DNA of 64,000 nucleotides from Asticcacaulis sp. AC466. Its GTDB lineage: Bacteria > Pseudomonadota > Alphaproteobacteria > Caulobacterales > Caulobacteraceae. The notes beneath the pieces are model-generated. The model searched no databases, had not been told where the DNA came from, and saw nothing but the letters and a program-made list of their open reading frames with translations. Within the stretch, counting starts at the first letter, position 1. Each line of letters opens with the position of its first letter. A program made the position numbers and the translations under genes. Positions 7,124 through 15,295 of this stretch are shown in pieces. Location of the stretch: NCBI RefSeq assembly GCF_000495815.1, contig NZ_AWGE01000005.1, positions 62,001 to 126,000 of the forward strand, in the 5' to 3' direction.

Positions 7124-9637
7124 TCAGTCGGCGTGCGACGTCAAGGTCAGGCGGGCGGTGGCCAGACCGTCCGTATAAGCTGTTACGATGACAGGCATTG
7201 GAGAGGCAGCACGTCGAGCACGCACAACAGCTTGGGCAAGACCGTTGAAGAGGTGGCGGGACGATGCCTGGTCGGCTTCCAGACTGGTCGGGTTGCCATT
7301 GCCAACACCGGCGATCCGTGCCGGGCCGGACACACCGAACTGTATAAGGTTGTCAGCGGTGGGCAGCGGCGTACCCTGTTGGTCGAAAAGCTCTGCACGT
7401 ATCAACACGACGTCCTGTCCATCGGCTCGCAACTCTGTCCTGTCCGATGTGATCGACAGTCGGGTCGCCGGGCCCGCCGTCCGGCGTGACGCCTTCATGA
7501 CCACCTTGTCGCCCTTGAAACCGTAAGCCACCAGCTCGCCCGGTGCATAAGGCACCGTCCATTGCACGTGCCCGTCCTTAGGCACGGTCTGGACGCCAAG
7601 TGAGCGTTTATTGAGGAAGAGTTCGACACGGTCGAGGTTGCTGTAAGCCCAGACGTCGATTGGCTGACCCTCGCGGCCTGACCAGGTCCAATGAGGCAGA
7701 AGATGGAGCACGGGTGCGGACTGCCACCAGGCCTTATAGTAGTAGTAGATATCTTTCGGGAAGCCGCAGGTATCGAGGATACCAAAATGCGACGATATTT
7801 CCGGCCAGCGATTAAAAGGCGTCGGCTCGCCGCGATAGTCGAATCCGGTCCATACGAGTCCGCCGGATAAGTAAGGTTTGGCGTTGTAGAGCGACCACCA
7901 CGCACTGGCGGTCAGGGCGTAGGACGGCGCGTCCAGGTCATACGCCCTGACATAGCCTTTCACCTCATCGCGGACATATTCTCCGCGCGTGGATACGGCA
8001 CTGGCGGTTTCCGTCCCGATGATAGGCATGTCCGGATAGAGCTTCCGGAAGGGTTCGATACTCGATTCATGATAGTTGAAGCCCATGACATCCAGGGCCG
8101 GCGTAATCCCTTGACCCTGGTAATGATTCATGGCGGCGGTAATCGGCCTGGTAGGGTCGAGTGATTTGATAAGCCGGCGCATGTCCATGGCGATCTTTAG
8201 CCCGCGTTCGGTGCCCTGCTGAGCGGTTTCCTCGTTGCCGATCGACCAGAGTATGACGCTGGGATGATTGCGGTCGCGGCGAATGAGCGCTTCCAGTTGG
8301 CTCAGGCCTTCCGGCGTCGCCGTCATAAGCCGGGTTTCGTCAATGACCAGCACACCCAGTTCATCGCAGGCGTTCAAAATGGCTTCGGAAGGCATGTTGT
8401 GTGCGCAACGCCACGCATTGGCGCCCATGTCCTTCAGTTGTTTGACACGCCAGAAATGCAGAGCATCGGGCAGGCCCGTACCCAATCCGGCATGATCCTC
8501 ATGGTTATTCGTGCCGCAAATTTTCAAGCCTTGACCATTGAGGAAGAAGCCCTCCCTGGCGTCGAAGCGAATATCGCGAAGGCCGAAGCGAGCGGTATAG
8601 ACATCCAGACATTCGCCCTTTTCCCGGACCTCGCAGCGCGCTGTGTACAGGTGCGGATCCTCTAAAGTCCACAGCTTCGGATCGGGCACCTTACTGGATT
8701 GGGAGACCTGTCTTTCGCCGAATGCCGGCACCTCCAGCGACGAACTGACCTCGGCCACAGTGCGTCCGGCGCCATCATATATCTGGCTGACAATGTCCAG
8801 GGTGCGGGCGGTTCCGGAGGCATTTTTGATCGCCGTCTCCAAAGCGATGGCGCCGGATGTTTCCCCCCGGACGCAGACTCCCCATTGGGGAATATGGACC
8901 TTATGTGTCTTGACGAGCCAGACGTGGCGATAGATGCCCGCGCCCTCGTAGAACCAGCCTTCGCCCAGGCTGGCGTCGGCCCGGACCAGCAGGATATTCG
9001 GCCCGTTCGTATTGATGTAGTTGGTGATATCGACATTGAACGGCGTGTAGCCGCTCTCATGGCGGGTCAGGATATAGCCGTTGAGAATAACCAGGGCGTC
9101 CCGGAAGACGCCGTCAAATTCAAGCGTCAGGGTTTTATCGGCGTCTGCTGCCGTCAGGTCGAAGACCTTGCGGTACCAGCCGATACTGTTTTCGGGAAAC
9201 CTTCGGCCAATCGCCTTATAGCCATGACCCGCGCCAGGGTCGCCGTCTTCCGGGTTTTCCGGCGGTATGAAATAGTCGTTGCGTGCGAAGGGCAGAGCCA
9301 CGGCCCAGTCGTGCGGCAGGTCCACGGCTTGCCAGAGGTGCGCATCAAAGTCGGCGCTTGCGGGCTCGGCGACATCATCTTTGCCCTGCTTGGCGTACGT
9401 CTTCTGGTCGCGACCGAAACCGAAATCCCTGTTGACGTCGGCGGCGTGCCCAAGGGCGAAGCGCCAGTCGAAGTCGAAGAGGATCCGCTCCCGCGGCGCC
9501 AGCTGGGTTGGCGTCTGAATGACTGGGCGGCTGCCGGCTTTGCTTTGTGTCGCGAAGACGGGAAGAGGCAGAGCGGTCAATGCGGTGGCAGCGGATATGA
9601 CCGCCCGCCGGTCTGGATTTTTCATAGACGTTTCCAT
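7124..9637 (-). CDS. Exported GH2 beta-galactosidase-type glycosidase
   Basis: An 837-residue GH2 protein. After a Tat-like signal (NPDRRAVISAATALTALPL) come the jelly-roll sugar-binding domain (DLPHDWAV, GWYRKVFDL), an immunoglobulin-like linker and a TIM barrel. The barrel contains the acid/base Glu in ILWSIGNEE (about residue 467) and the likely nucleophile in IIGTETAS (about 541). The C-terminal 200 residues look like the DUF4982 and Ig-like domains common in beta-galactosidases of carbohydrate-use loci. Activity on beta-galactosides is most likely; beta-mannoside or glucuronide activity cannot be excluded. AGGA lies before the ATG at 9637. It shares a divergent promoter region with the GH43 gene and is first in a two-gene unit with GH29 copy 1. 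Confidence 0.9.
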   Translation of the reverse strand: METSMKNPDRRAVISAATALTALPLPVFATQSKAGSRPVIQTPTQLAPRERILFDFDWRFALGHAADVNRDFGFGRDQKTYAKQGKDDVAEPASADFDAHLWQAVDLPHDWAVALPFARNDYFIPPENPEDGDPGAGHGYKAIGRRFPENSIGWYRKVFDLTAADADKTLTLEFDGVFRDALVILNGYILTRHESGYTPFNVDITNYINTNGPNILLVRADASLGEGWFYEGAGIYRHVWLVKTHKVHIPQWGVCVRGETSGAIALETAIKNASGTARTLDIVSQIYDGAGRTVAEVSSSLEVPAFGERQVSQSSKVPDPKLWTLEDPHLYTARCEVREKGECLDVYTARFGLRDIRFDAREGFFLNGQGLKICGTNNHEDHAGLGTGLPDALHFWRVKQLKDMGANAWRCAHNMPSEAILNACDELGVLVIDETRLMTATPEGLSQLEALIRRDRNHPSVILWSIGNEETAQQGTERGLKIAMDMRRLIKSLDPTRPITAAMNHYQGQGITPALDVMGFNYHESSIEPFRKLYPDMPIIGTETASAVSTRGEYVRDEVKGYVRAYDLDAPSYALTASAWWSLYNAKPYLSGGLVWTGFDYRGEPTPFNRWPEISSHFGILDTCGFPKDIYYYYKAWWQSAPVLHLLPHWTWSGREGQPIDVWAYSNLDRVELFLNKRSLGVQTVPKDGHVQWTVPYAPGELVAYGFKGDKVVMKASRRTAGPATRLSITSDRTELRADGQDVVLIRAELFDQQGTPLPTADNLIQFGVSGPARIAGVGNGNPTSLEADQASSRHLFNGLAQAVVRARRAASPMPVIVTAYTDGLATARLTLTSHAD

Positions 9638-9685
9638 TTTCGGATCCTTGTGCTCAGGCAGGCGCGCTCGTGAGGCTGGCGGATA

Positions 9686-9699
9686 ATTGGTTTGCCAAT
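9686..9699. promoter_or_regulatory. Operator-like site 1, ATTGGTTTGCCAAT
   Basis: A 14-base inverted repeat (ATTGG/CCAAT) in the GH2-GH43 divergent intergenic region, 49 bases upstream of the GH2 start. It is the first of three sites of form ATTSG-NNN-GCCAAT. Confidence 0.55.
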
Positions 9700-9820
9700 G
9701 TGGGTTAGACTACATGGCTTTTTGCGAATGAATAGCGAAAAAACGCATGAAGGGTTGCAGAAACGGTGATGACGGCGCACTTTGCAGTTAAAGCAGCCGC
9801 CTTGGCGGACAAAAAACACG

Positions 9821-9838
9821 ATATTGGCAGGCCAATAT
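9821..9838. promoter_or_regulatory. Operator-like site 2, perfect palindrome ATATTGGCAGGCCAATAT
   Basis: Eight-base arms ATATTGGC and GCCAATAT separated by AG. The core ATTGGCAGGCCAAT matches sites 1 and 3 in its conserved ends. It sits mid-way in the divergent region and could control both directions. Confidence 0.6.
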
Positions 9839-9866
9839 TCACTGTAGACTCGTCACATTGATAAAA

Positions 9867-9880
9867 ATTCGTTTGCCAAT
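9867..9880. promoter_or_regulatory. Operator-like site 3, ATTCGTTTGCCAAT
   Basis: Differs from site 1 at one base. It lies 52 bases before the GH43 start and 44 bases centre to centre from site 2, close to whole helical turns. The cognate regulator is unknown; a LacI-family protein is encoded at 34699-35772. Confidence 0.55.
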
Positions 9881-9931
9881 TTCTATTTCGAATATAAATT
9901 AAATCATACAATTAATGTCGTGGAGGATGAT

Positions 9932-10903
9932 GTGGGATTGGTCAGTCAACGGATAGGGAAGACGCTCTTCGCTTTTGCAATGGTCGCTGTCGGGGCCGCT
10001 GTCTCCGTCCCCGGCTCTGCAGGTACGCCGATATCGCAACGTTTCACAGCCGATCCGTCGCCACACTATTTCAATGGCCGGTATTATCTGTATGCCACCA
10101 ATGACCAGGACAACTCCGGAAAATACTGGGATTCCACGGATTGGCGTGTTTTCAGCTCGACGGACCTGGCGCACTGGAAAGATGACGGCTCCTTTTTGTC
10201 TGTGTCCGCGTTCAAATGGGCGCGTCCCGATGCCAAGGCCTGGGCGCCAGAGGCGGCCAAGCGTAATGGTAAATACTACTATTACGCCCCCGTCGGTGGG
10301 GACAAGATCGGCGTCGCGGTGAGTCAGAACCCCGAGGGGCCATTTGTCGATGCCCGCGGCGACGCACTGATTGATAAGGCCAGGGATGCTAATGCCGGCG
10401 CCGAACCCATTGATCCGGCCGTGCTGATTGATGATGACGGGCAGGCCTACCTTCTTTTCGGGACGCGCGTGCCGAAAATCGTTCGGCTGAAAAAGGACAT
10501 GGTCCACACTGAGGGGCCAATCGAAGACCTCGTCATTACGGGCTTCCCGGCCGAGGATGCCAAGAAAAAATATGGTGAGGCGCCGTTCCTGCATAAACAC
10601 AACGGGCTCTATTATTTCAGCTTTTCGACAGGTTGGCCCGGCCAGATCGTCTATGCGACGTCACGATCGCCGATGGGACCTTATACCTACCGTGGCGTGA
10701 TCCTCGACTACCTGCCGATCTCAACCAACCATCAGGCGATTATCGAGCGCGAGGGCAAGTCCTGGCTCTTCTATCATGACAACCTGCTGCCCGGTGGCGG
10801 GGATTTCAAGCGTTCCATCGCCATAGAACCTATGACCTATAATCCGGACGGGACCATCAACCAGGTTTATCCGGCGAAATCCCCTGGCTCGCCTACGCCT
10901 TAG
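9932..10903 (+). CDS. Exported GH43-family glycosidase
   Basis: A 323-residue five-bladed beta-propeller glycosidase. The three GH43 acidic residues are visible: Asp in FTADPSPHYFNGRYYLY (general base), Asp in PIDPAVLIDDDGQ (pKa modulator) and Glu in YGEAPFLHKHNGLYYF (acid). Such enzymes act on alpha-L-arabinosides, beta-xylosides or galactans; the substrate cannot be fixed here. A hydrophobic N-terminal segment (FAFAMVAVGAAVSVPG) is a signal peptide. The GTG at 9932 has GGAGGA just upstream; the frame also opens at GTG 9920. It is followed by the GH92 gene after 61 bases, probably in one operon driven from the region with three inverted repeats. Confidence 0.85.
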   Translation: MGLVSQRIGKTLFAFAMVAVGAAVSVPGSAGTPISQRFTADPSPHYFNGRYYLYATNDQDNSGKYWDSTDWRVFSSTDLAHWKDDGSFLSVSAFKWARPDAKAWAPEAAKRNGKYYYYAPVGGDKIGVAVSQNPEGPFVDARGDALIDKARDANAGAEPIDPAVLIDDDGQAYLLFGTRVPKIVRLKKDMVHTEGPIEDLVITGFPAEDAKKKYGEAPFLHKHNGLYYFSFSTGWPGQIVYATSRSPMGPYTYRGVILDYLPISTNHQAIIEREGKSWLFYHDNLLPGGGDFKRSIAIEPMTYNPDGTINQVYPAKSPGSPTP

Positions 10904-10964
10904 ACCCTTCGTCGCCTGGGGCGATTACCATGACCTCAAGACGGGGCCATATCAGGAGATGGAA

Positions 10965-13142
10965 ATGAAGATCTTGGGATGTCGCCTCCTGGTGTGCCTT
11001 TTGCTGCTGGCGCCTCCGTCTGCCGGGGCCGGGCAGCCGCTTTATAAATACGTGAATCCGATGGTGGGTGTGGGTAACGACAATCAGGGCGACACCGTGC
11101 CCGGTCCGGCCTTGCCCTCAGGCTCCATACATCCGAGCCCCGAAACCCTGACCGGCAGCAATGCCGGTTACGATCCGACAGCCCCGATCAGTGGCTTTGC
11201 CCAGTTGCATACTCAAGGGGCGGGCGGGGTGACGACTTATGGCACATTTCTGGTTTCGCCGCAGATCGGTATGCCGGCGTTCGATGAAGCCGATCACCTA
11301 TCCGATAAGCAGGACGAGCGCGCGGCCGCCGATATGTACGAAGTCACGCTCACGCGCTATCGGACACATGTGGCGGTAACCCCAGCCCACTATGCCGCCA
11401 TCTATCGTTTCTCCTTTCCGCAGAGCGACCAGGCGCAACTCGTGTTCGATATCACCCGCAAGATTAAGGGGCTTACCGCCTCTGATATAGCCGACATCAT
11501 CCTCTATCCGTCCGAAGGCAAGATCATTGGCCACGTGAAGGCGAAAGGGTATTGGAATCCGGCCCTGGTCGACATTTGGTTCTGCGCCAAGGTGAACCAG
11601 CCACCCAAGGCATGGGGTATCTTCCAAAACGGTCAGAGTGTGGCTGGGCAGACGACAGCCCAATCGACCGCAGACCAGCGACTGGGCGCATGGTGGACGT
11701 TTGACACACAGGGGGAGACACCCGTCCTGATGAAGATTGCCGTCTCCTTTACCTCGGCCGCCAAGGCCCAGGCCTTGTTGGACGAGGACATTCCGGGATG
11801 GGATTTTGAGACGGTGCGCGAGGATGCGCAAAAGGCATGGGATAAAACGCTTGGCCAAATCGAAATTTCGGGCGTGCCAGACCCTGACCTTACGCGATTC
11901 TATACCGCGCTTTATCATACCGCCATCCAACCGCGTGACCGCTCGCGTGACCAGTCAAGCGCCAATCTCGGCATCCCACACTGGGATGACTATTATACGC
12001 TATGGGATACATATCGCACTGAGTTTCCATTGATGTCGTTGATCCGGCCCCGTGACTATGCCGGCAATATCGCCTCTATCGTGCGGGCATTTGATCAATA
12101 CGGTGCGTTCGACACGGCTTTTATCGCTGGTCATCCCTATCACGTCGGCCAAGGCGGTGACGAGGTCGACAATATCATTGGCGAAGGCCTGATCCGCGGT
12201 GTGCCGGGCGTCAATTGGCGTGAGGCCTACCGCGTTACGCATTTCAATGCCTTCCAACGTCGCAGCCCGCGCTATCAAAGCCAGCAATATTTCGCGGTTG
12301 GCGACAGAAGTCCGGAACCGGATAACCAGCGCGCACGCTCCGGTTCATCCACCATCGGATTTGCCTTGAATGATTACTATGCCGCCAAGCTGGCCGCGGC
12401 CACCGGACATAAAACCGAGGCGGATGTGCTGCTATCGCGGTCTAAAGCGTGGCGTCAGGTCTGGAACCCAAAGGCGGAAAGTGACGGATTTCAAGGCTTC
12501 ATCCAACCCAAATATCCGGATGGCAGCTTCCAGCCGAATGACCCGAAGCTGGGCTGGGATGGCAAAACCTATAATAATGTCGGGTTTTACGAAGGCACAT
12601 CGTGGATCTATTCTTACGACATGCTGCACGATATTTCGGGAATGGTTGCCGCTATGGGCGGTCGCGAGATGTTCGTCAAGCGCCTGGACCATGCCCTGTC
12701 GTCCGGCTTGATCGATATTACCAATGAACCCTCGTTCGCCACGCCCTGGCTCTTTAGCAATGTGGGGCGGCCGGATTTGAGCGCCTATTGGGCCGATCAG
12801 GTTTTCAAGACATTCACAGCCGATGCCTATCCCGGAGACGAGGATAACGGCGCCATGAGCTCACACTACGTCTTCAACCGCATCGGTTTGTTCCCGAAAC
12901 TGGGAACCGACCTGTTCTATCTGCACGGTCCTCACCAGCCGCAGACGGTTATTCATCTGGAAAACGGCAAAACCTTTACGATTATCGCGCGCAATGCAGG
13001 ACCGGAAGCGATCTATATTCAGGCGGCGCTGTTGAATGGCAGACCCGTATCCGCCCCCTGGATATCGCAGGCGGATATCATGAGGGGCGGCCGGTTGGAC
13101 CTGACACTTGGTGTGCGACCAGGGCATTGGCTAGGCCAATAG
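10965..13142 (+). CDS. Exported GH92 alpha-mannosidase
   Basis: A 725-residue GH92 exo-alpha-mannosidase. It starts with a Sec-type signal (ILGCRLLVCLLLLAPPSAGA) and then the family hallmark YVNPMVGVGNDNQGDTVPGP with a following SGFAQLHTQGAGG. Later motifs include FYTALYHTAIQPR, LWDTYRTEFPL, GQGGDEVDN, GFYEGTSWIYSY and PGDEDNGAMSSHYVF, which carry the residues that bind the catalytic calcium and the acid/base in this family. GH92 enzymes trim mannose from N-glycans or mannans. ATG at 10965 is preferred over the ATG two codons earlier because AGGAG at 10954-10958 is then six bases away. It converges on the GH35 gene with a 16-base gap. Confidence 0.92.
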   Translation: MKILGCRLLVCLLLLAPPSAGAGQPLYKYVNPMVGVGNDNQGDTVPGPALPSGSIHPSPETLTGSNAGYDPTAPISGFAQLHTQGAGGVTTYGTFLVSPQIGMPAFDEADHLSDKQDERAAADMYEVTLTRYRTHVAVTPAHYAAIYRFSFPQSDQAQLVFDITRKIKGLTASDIADIILYPSEGKIIGHVKAKGYWNPALVDIWFCAKVNQPPKAWGIFQNGQSVAGQTTAQSTADQRLGAWWTFDTQGETPVLMKIAVSFTSAAKAQALLDEDIPGWDFETVREDAQKAWDKTLGQIEISGVPDPDLTRFYTALYHTAIQPRDRSRDQSSANLGIPHWDDYYTLWDTYRTEFPLMSLIRPRDYAGNIASIVRAFDQYGAFDTAFIAGHPYHVGQGGDEVDNIIGEGLIRGVPGVNWREAYRVTHFNAFQRRSPRYQSQQYFAVGDRSPEPDNQRARSGSSTIGFALNDYYAAKLAAATGHKTEADVLLSRSKAWRQVWNPKAESDGFQGFIQPKYPDGSFQPNDPKLGWDGKTYNNVGFYEGTSWIYSYDMLHDISGMVAAMGGREMFVKRLDHALSSGLIDITNEPSFATPWLFSNVGRPDLSAYWADQVFKTFTADAYPGDEDNGAMSSHYVFNRIGLFPKLGTDLFYLHGPHQPQTVIHLENGKTFTIIARNAGPEAIYIQAALLNGRPVSAPWISQADIMRGGRLDLTLGVRPGHWLGQ

Positions 13143-13158
13143 GCTGGCCGGCAGGCAC

Positions 13159-14997
13159 CTAAAGGCCTGATCCAGGCAAGTCCCAGATCTGCTTGGGGCT
13201 GGCAGCCAGGCTGCGGTCCGCGCCCGGGTGCAGATCGAGAACAATCACTTCATTCTCGCCAATCTTGAGCCAGCTTGCGGGCACGAACAGAGCCTGCTGC
13301 GGCCCGACCGACCAATAGCGCCCCAGATTGTGGCCGTTTATCCAAACGTGGCCCTTACCCCAACCGCGCATGTCAAGGAAGGTGTAGCCGGTTTCTGCCA
13401 GGCTGAAGGTAGCGCGATAAAAGGCGGGGCCGGTGCTGGGGCCGGTCGAAAAGGCCAGCTTCGAGATATTGTCGAGCGGCAGAGAAAAATGGTCCCACCC
13501 CGTGAGCGTTGCGTCACCGAGCTTCGCGTCGCCAATCAACCCCTTTTGGTCCTTGCCGATATTGGCGCCGTAATTGCAATGGCCCATCGTATCGACAAGA
13601 ATGTCGAGCCGATCGCCCGCCTTGACCGAAACCTCCAGGCCGGTTTCCCCGTAGCGGCGGTCAAGCGCTCCCAGCGCCCGGCCGTTTACCCCAACGATGG
13701 CGTAATCACGCACATCGCCAAAGCGTAGCTTGCCTTCCGCGGCGGCTTTGGGCGTATGGCGATATAGAACCATGCCGTTGTTTTGTCCGAGGGCCTCCAG
13801 CGTCTTCGGTGACTCCGACGTTTCGGGGGCGGGCAAAAGCTGATCCAGAGCGGCGCTCTGCGTCAGGCGGAACCGGGGCAGGCTGATGGCCTTCTCGGGC
13901 TCCGGCATAGGCGCGAACGTGTCGGCAGGCAGATAGGCTTTGAACAGGGCCTGGACCGCCAGATATTTGGGTGTCGGCCGGCCCGCCTCGTCCAGAAGCG
14001 CGTCATAATCATAACTGGAAATCTGCGGCTGATATCCGTCCTTGTTCCAATTGGCGCCGGCCGTAAACCCAAATGACGTGCCCCCATGCAGCATGTAGAA
14101 GCTGATAGAGTACTTATGTTCCAGCATCCATTTCAGGCTGTCGATCAGGGGCTGAGTGGGCATGGTTTCATGGATACGGCCGAAGGAGTCAAACCACCCG
14201 CCCCACAGCTCCGAACAGAAATAGGGGCCGGTCGGCCGGACCTTGGCGCGATCGGCGAATTCTTTTTCCGCCTTGGCCATGGTGCCGAAATTGATGCCGC
14301 CCACCAGGCCAGGGATTGAGCCATTGGCAAAATATTCCGCGGGATCGGCCGTATAGAGCATACCGGTAAAGCCTGCCGCGCGGAGTGCCTTCATCTGCTG
14401 GGCCAGATAGTTTTGGTCCTTGCCGAAGGCGCCATACTCATTTTCGACCTGCGTCAGGATGATGGGACCGCCCTTGTCGATCAATAGAGGGGTGAGTTCC
14501 TGGCCAAGCCGCTTCAGCCAGGTCTGGACGGGTTTGAAATAGCGGGGGTCGGTGGAGCGCGGCTGAATATCGGGCGTCGGGAGCAGCCACGCGGGGAAAC
14601 CGCCGCCATCCCATTCGGCGCAGACATAGGGACCAGGGCGCAGATTGACCCACAAGCCTTCTTCCTGCGCCATGCGGATATAGGCGGCGATGTCGAGATT
14701 ATCTGAAAAATTATAATGACCAGGGGTCGGTTCGTGCGCATTCCAGAAGACATAGGTCGTCAGGGTATTGAGCCCCATGGCCTTCAGCTTCCGCATCCGG
14801 TCGCGCCAGCACGCGCGTGGAATCCGGGGGTAGTGCATTTCTCCCGCCAGGATCTGAAATGGTTTGCCATCGAGCAGGAACTGGGACTCGTCCGCTTCGA
14901 ACCGCGCCGTGGCGGCAAGGGCCGGTGCCAAGGGCGTCAGGATGCCGGCGGTGATAAGAGTGGCTGAAGATTTCAAAAACGAGCGTCGGCTGTCCAT
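13159..14997 (-). CDS. Exported GH35 beta-galactosidase
   Basis: A 612-residue GH35 enzyme with a textbook Tat signal (MDSRRSFLKSSATLITAG). The TIM barrel shows GEMHYPRIPRACWRDR, ETYVFWN-type TTYVFWNAHEP, NLRPGPYVCAEWDGGG, the acid/base Glu in ILTQVENEYG (near residue 185) and the nucleophile Glu in FCSELWGGWFDS (near 261). The C-terminal beta domains contain GWGKGHVWINGHNLGRYW, usual for the family. It should release terminal beta-galactose in the periplasm. It is transcribed away from the GH29 copy 2 gene after a 298-base gap that contains a long inverted repeat. Confidence 0.93.
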   Translation of the reverse strand: MDSRRSFLKSSATLITAGILTPLAPALAATARFEADESQFLLDGKPFQILAGEMHYPRIPRACWRDRMRKLKAMGLNTLTTYVFWNAHEPTPGHYNFSDNLDIAAYIRMAQEEGLWVNLRPGPYVCAEWDGGGFPAWLLPTPDIQPRSTDPRYFKPVQTWLKRLGQELTPLLIDKGGPIILTQVENEYGAFGKDQNYLAQQMKALRAAGFTGMLYTADPAEYFANGSIPGLVGGINFGTMAKAEKEFADRAKVRPTGPYFCSELWGGWFDSFGRIHETMPTQPLIDSLKWMLEHKYSISFYMLHGGTSFGFTAGANWNKDGYQPQISSYDYDALLDEAGRPTPKYLAVQALFKAYLPADTFAPMPEPEKAISLPRFRLTQSAALDQLLPAPETSESPKTLEALGQNNGMVLYRHTPKAAAEGKLRFGDVRDYAIVGVNGRALGALDRRYGETGLEVSVKAGDRLDILVDTMGHCNYGANIGKDQKGLIGDAKLGDATLTGWDHFSLPLDNISKLAFSTGPSTGPAFYRATFSLAETGYTFLDMRGWGKGHVWINGHNLGRYWSVGPQQALFVPASWLKIGENEVIVLDLHPGADRSLAASPKQIWDLPGSGL

Positions 14998-15140
14998 TTA
15001 TATATTCCATAATAGGGTAGGCGCTGCCCGGCGATCACGAGGACGGCGTGCGGCTTTCCAGAGCATATTGTAAGACAATTAAGCGGCAGGCAATATAAAA
15101 ACGATGCCTGTAGAAGCGCGTCTGCCGTGTAGATATGTCC

Positions 15141-15211
15141 AGCGTCAAACGCTTCAGCGCGGAAGAAAACAATTACATATTGAATATATGTATGTTTTCT
15201 TCCGCGCTGAA
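15141..15211. repeat. Long near-perfect inverted repeat between GH29 copy 2 and GH35
   Basis: Arms of 19 bases (15153-15171 and 15193-15211, sequence TTCAGCGCGGAAGAAAACA and its exact complement) continue as TACATAT (15174-15180)/ATATGTA (15186-15192) around a 5-base loop, with a 2-base bulge. A small hairpin AGCGT-CAA-ACGCT (15141-15153) abuts the left arm. No T-run follows on either strand. The loop carries a half-match to the TATATGTAWTATA motif found elsewhere in the window. Confidence 0.85.
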
Positions 15212-15295
15212 CTATTCGTCCGGTCTGAAATTGGCCGCCAAATTATCCAAATAGTACAAGGGTGATGGACAAATTTTGGGCATAAGGACTGGCCC

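Noticed and set aside
9899-10600. 233-residue minus-strand frame over GH43
   Set aside because: It lies antisense to a gene with all GH43 catalytic residues and has no protein family features of its own.
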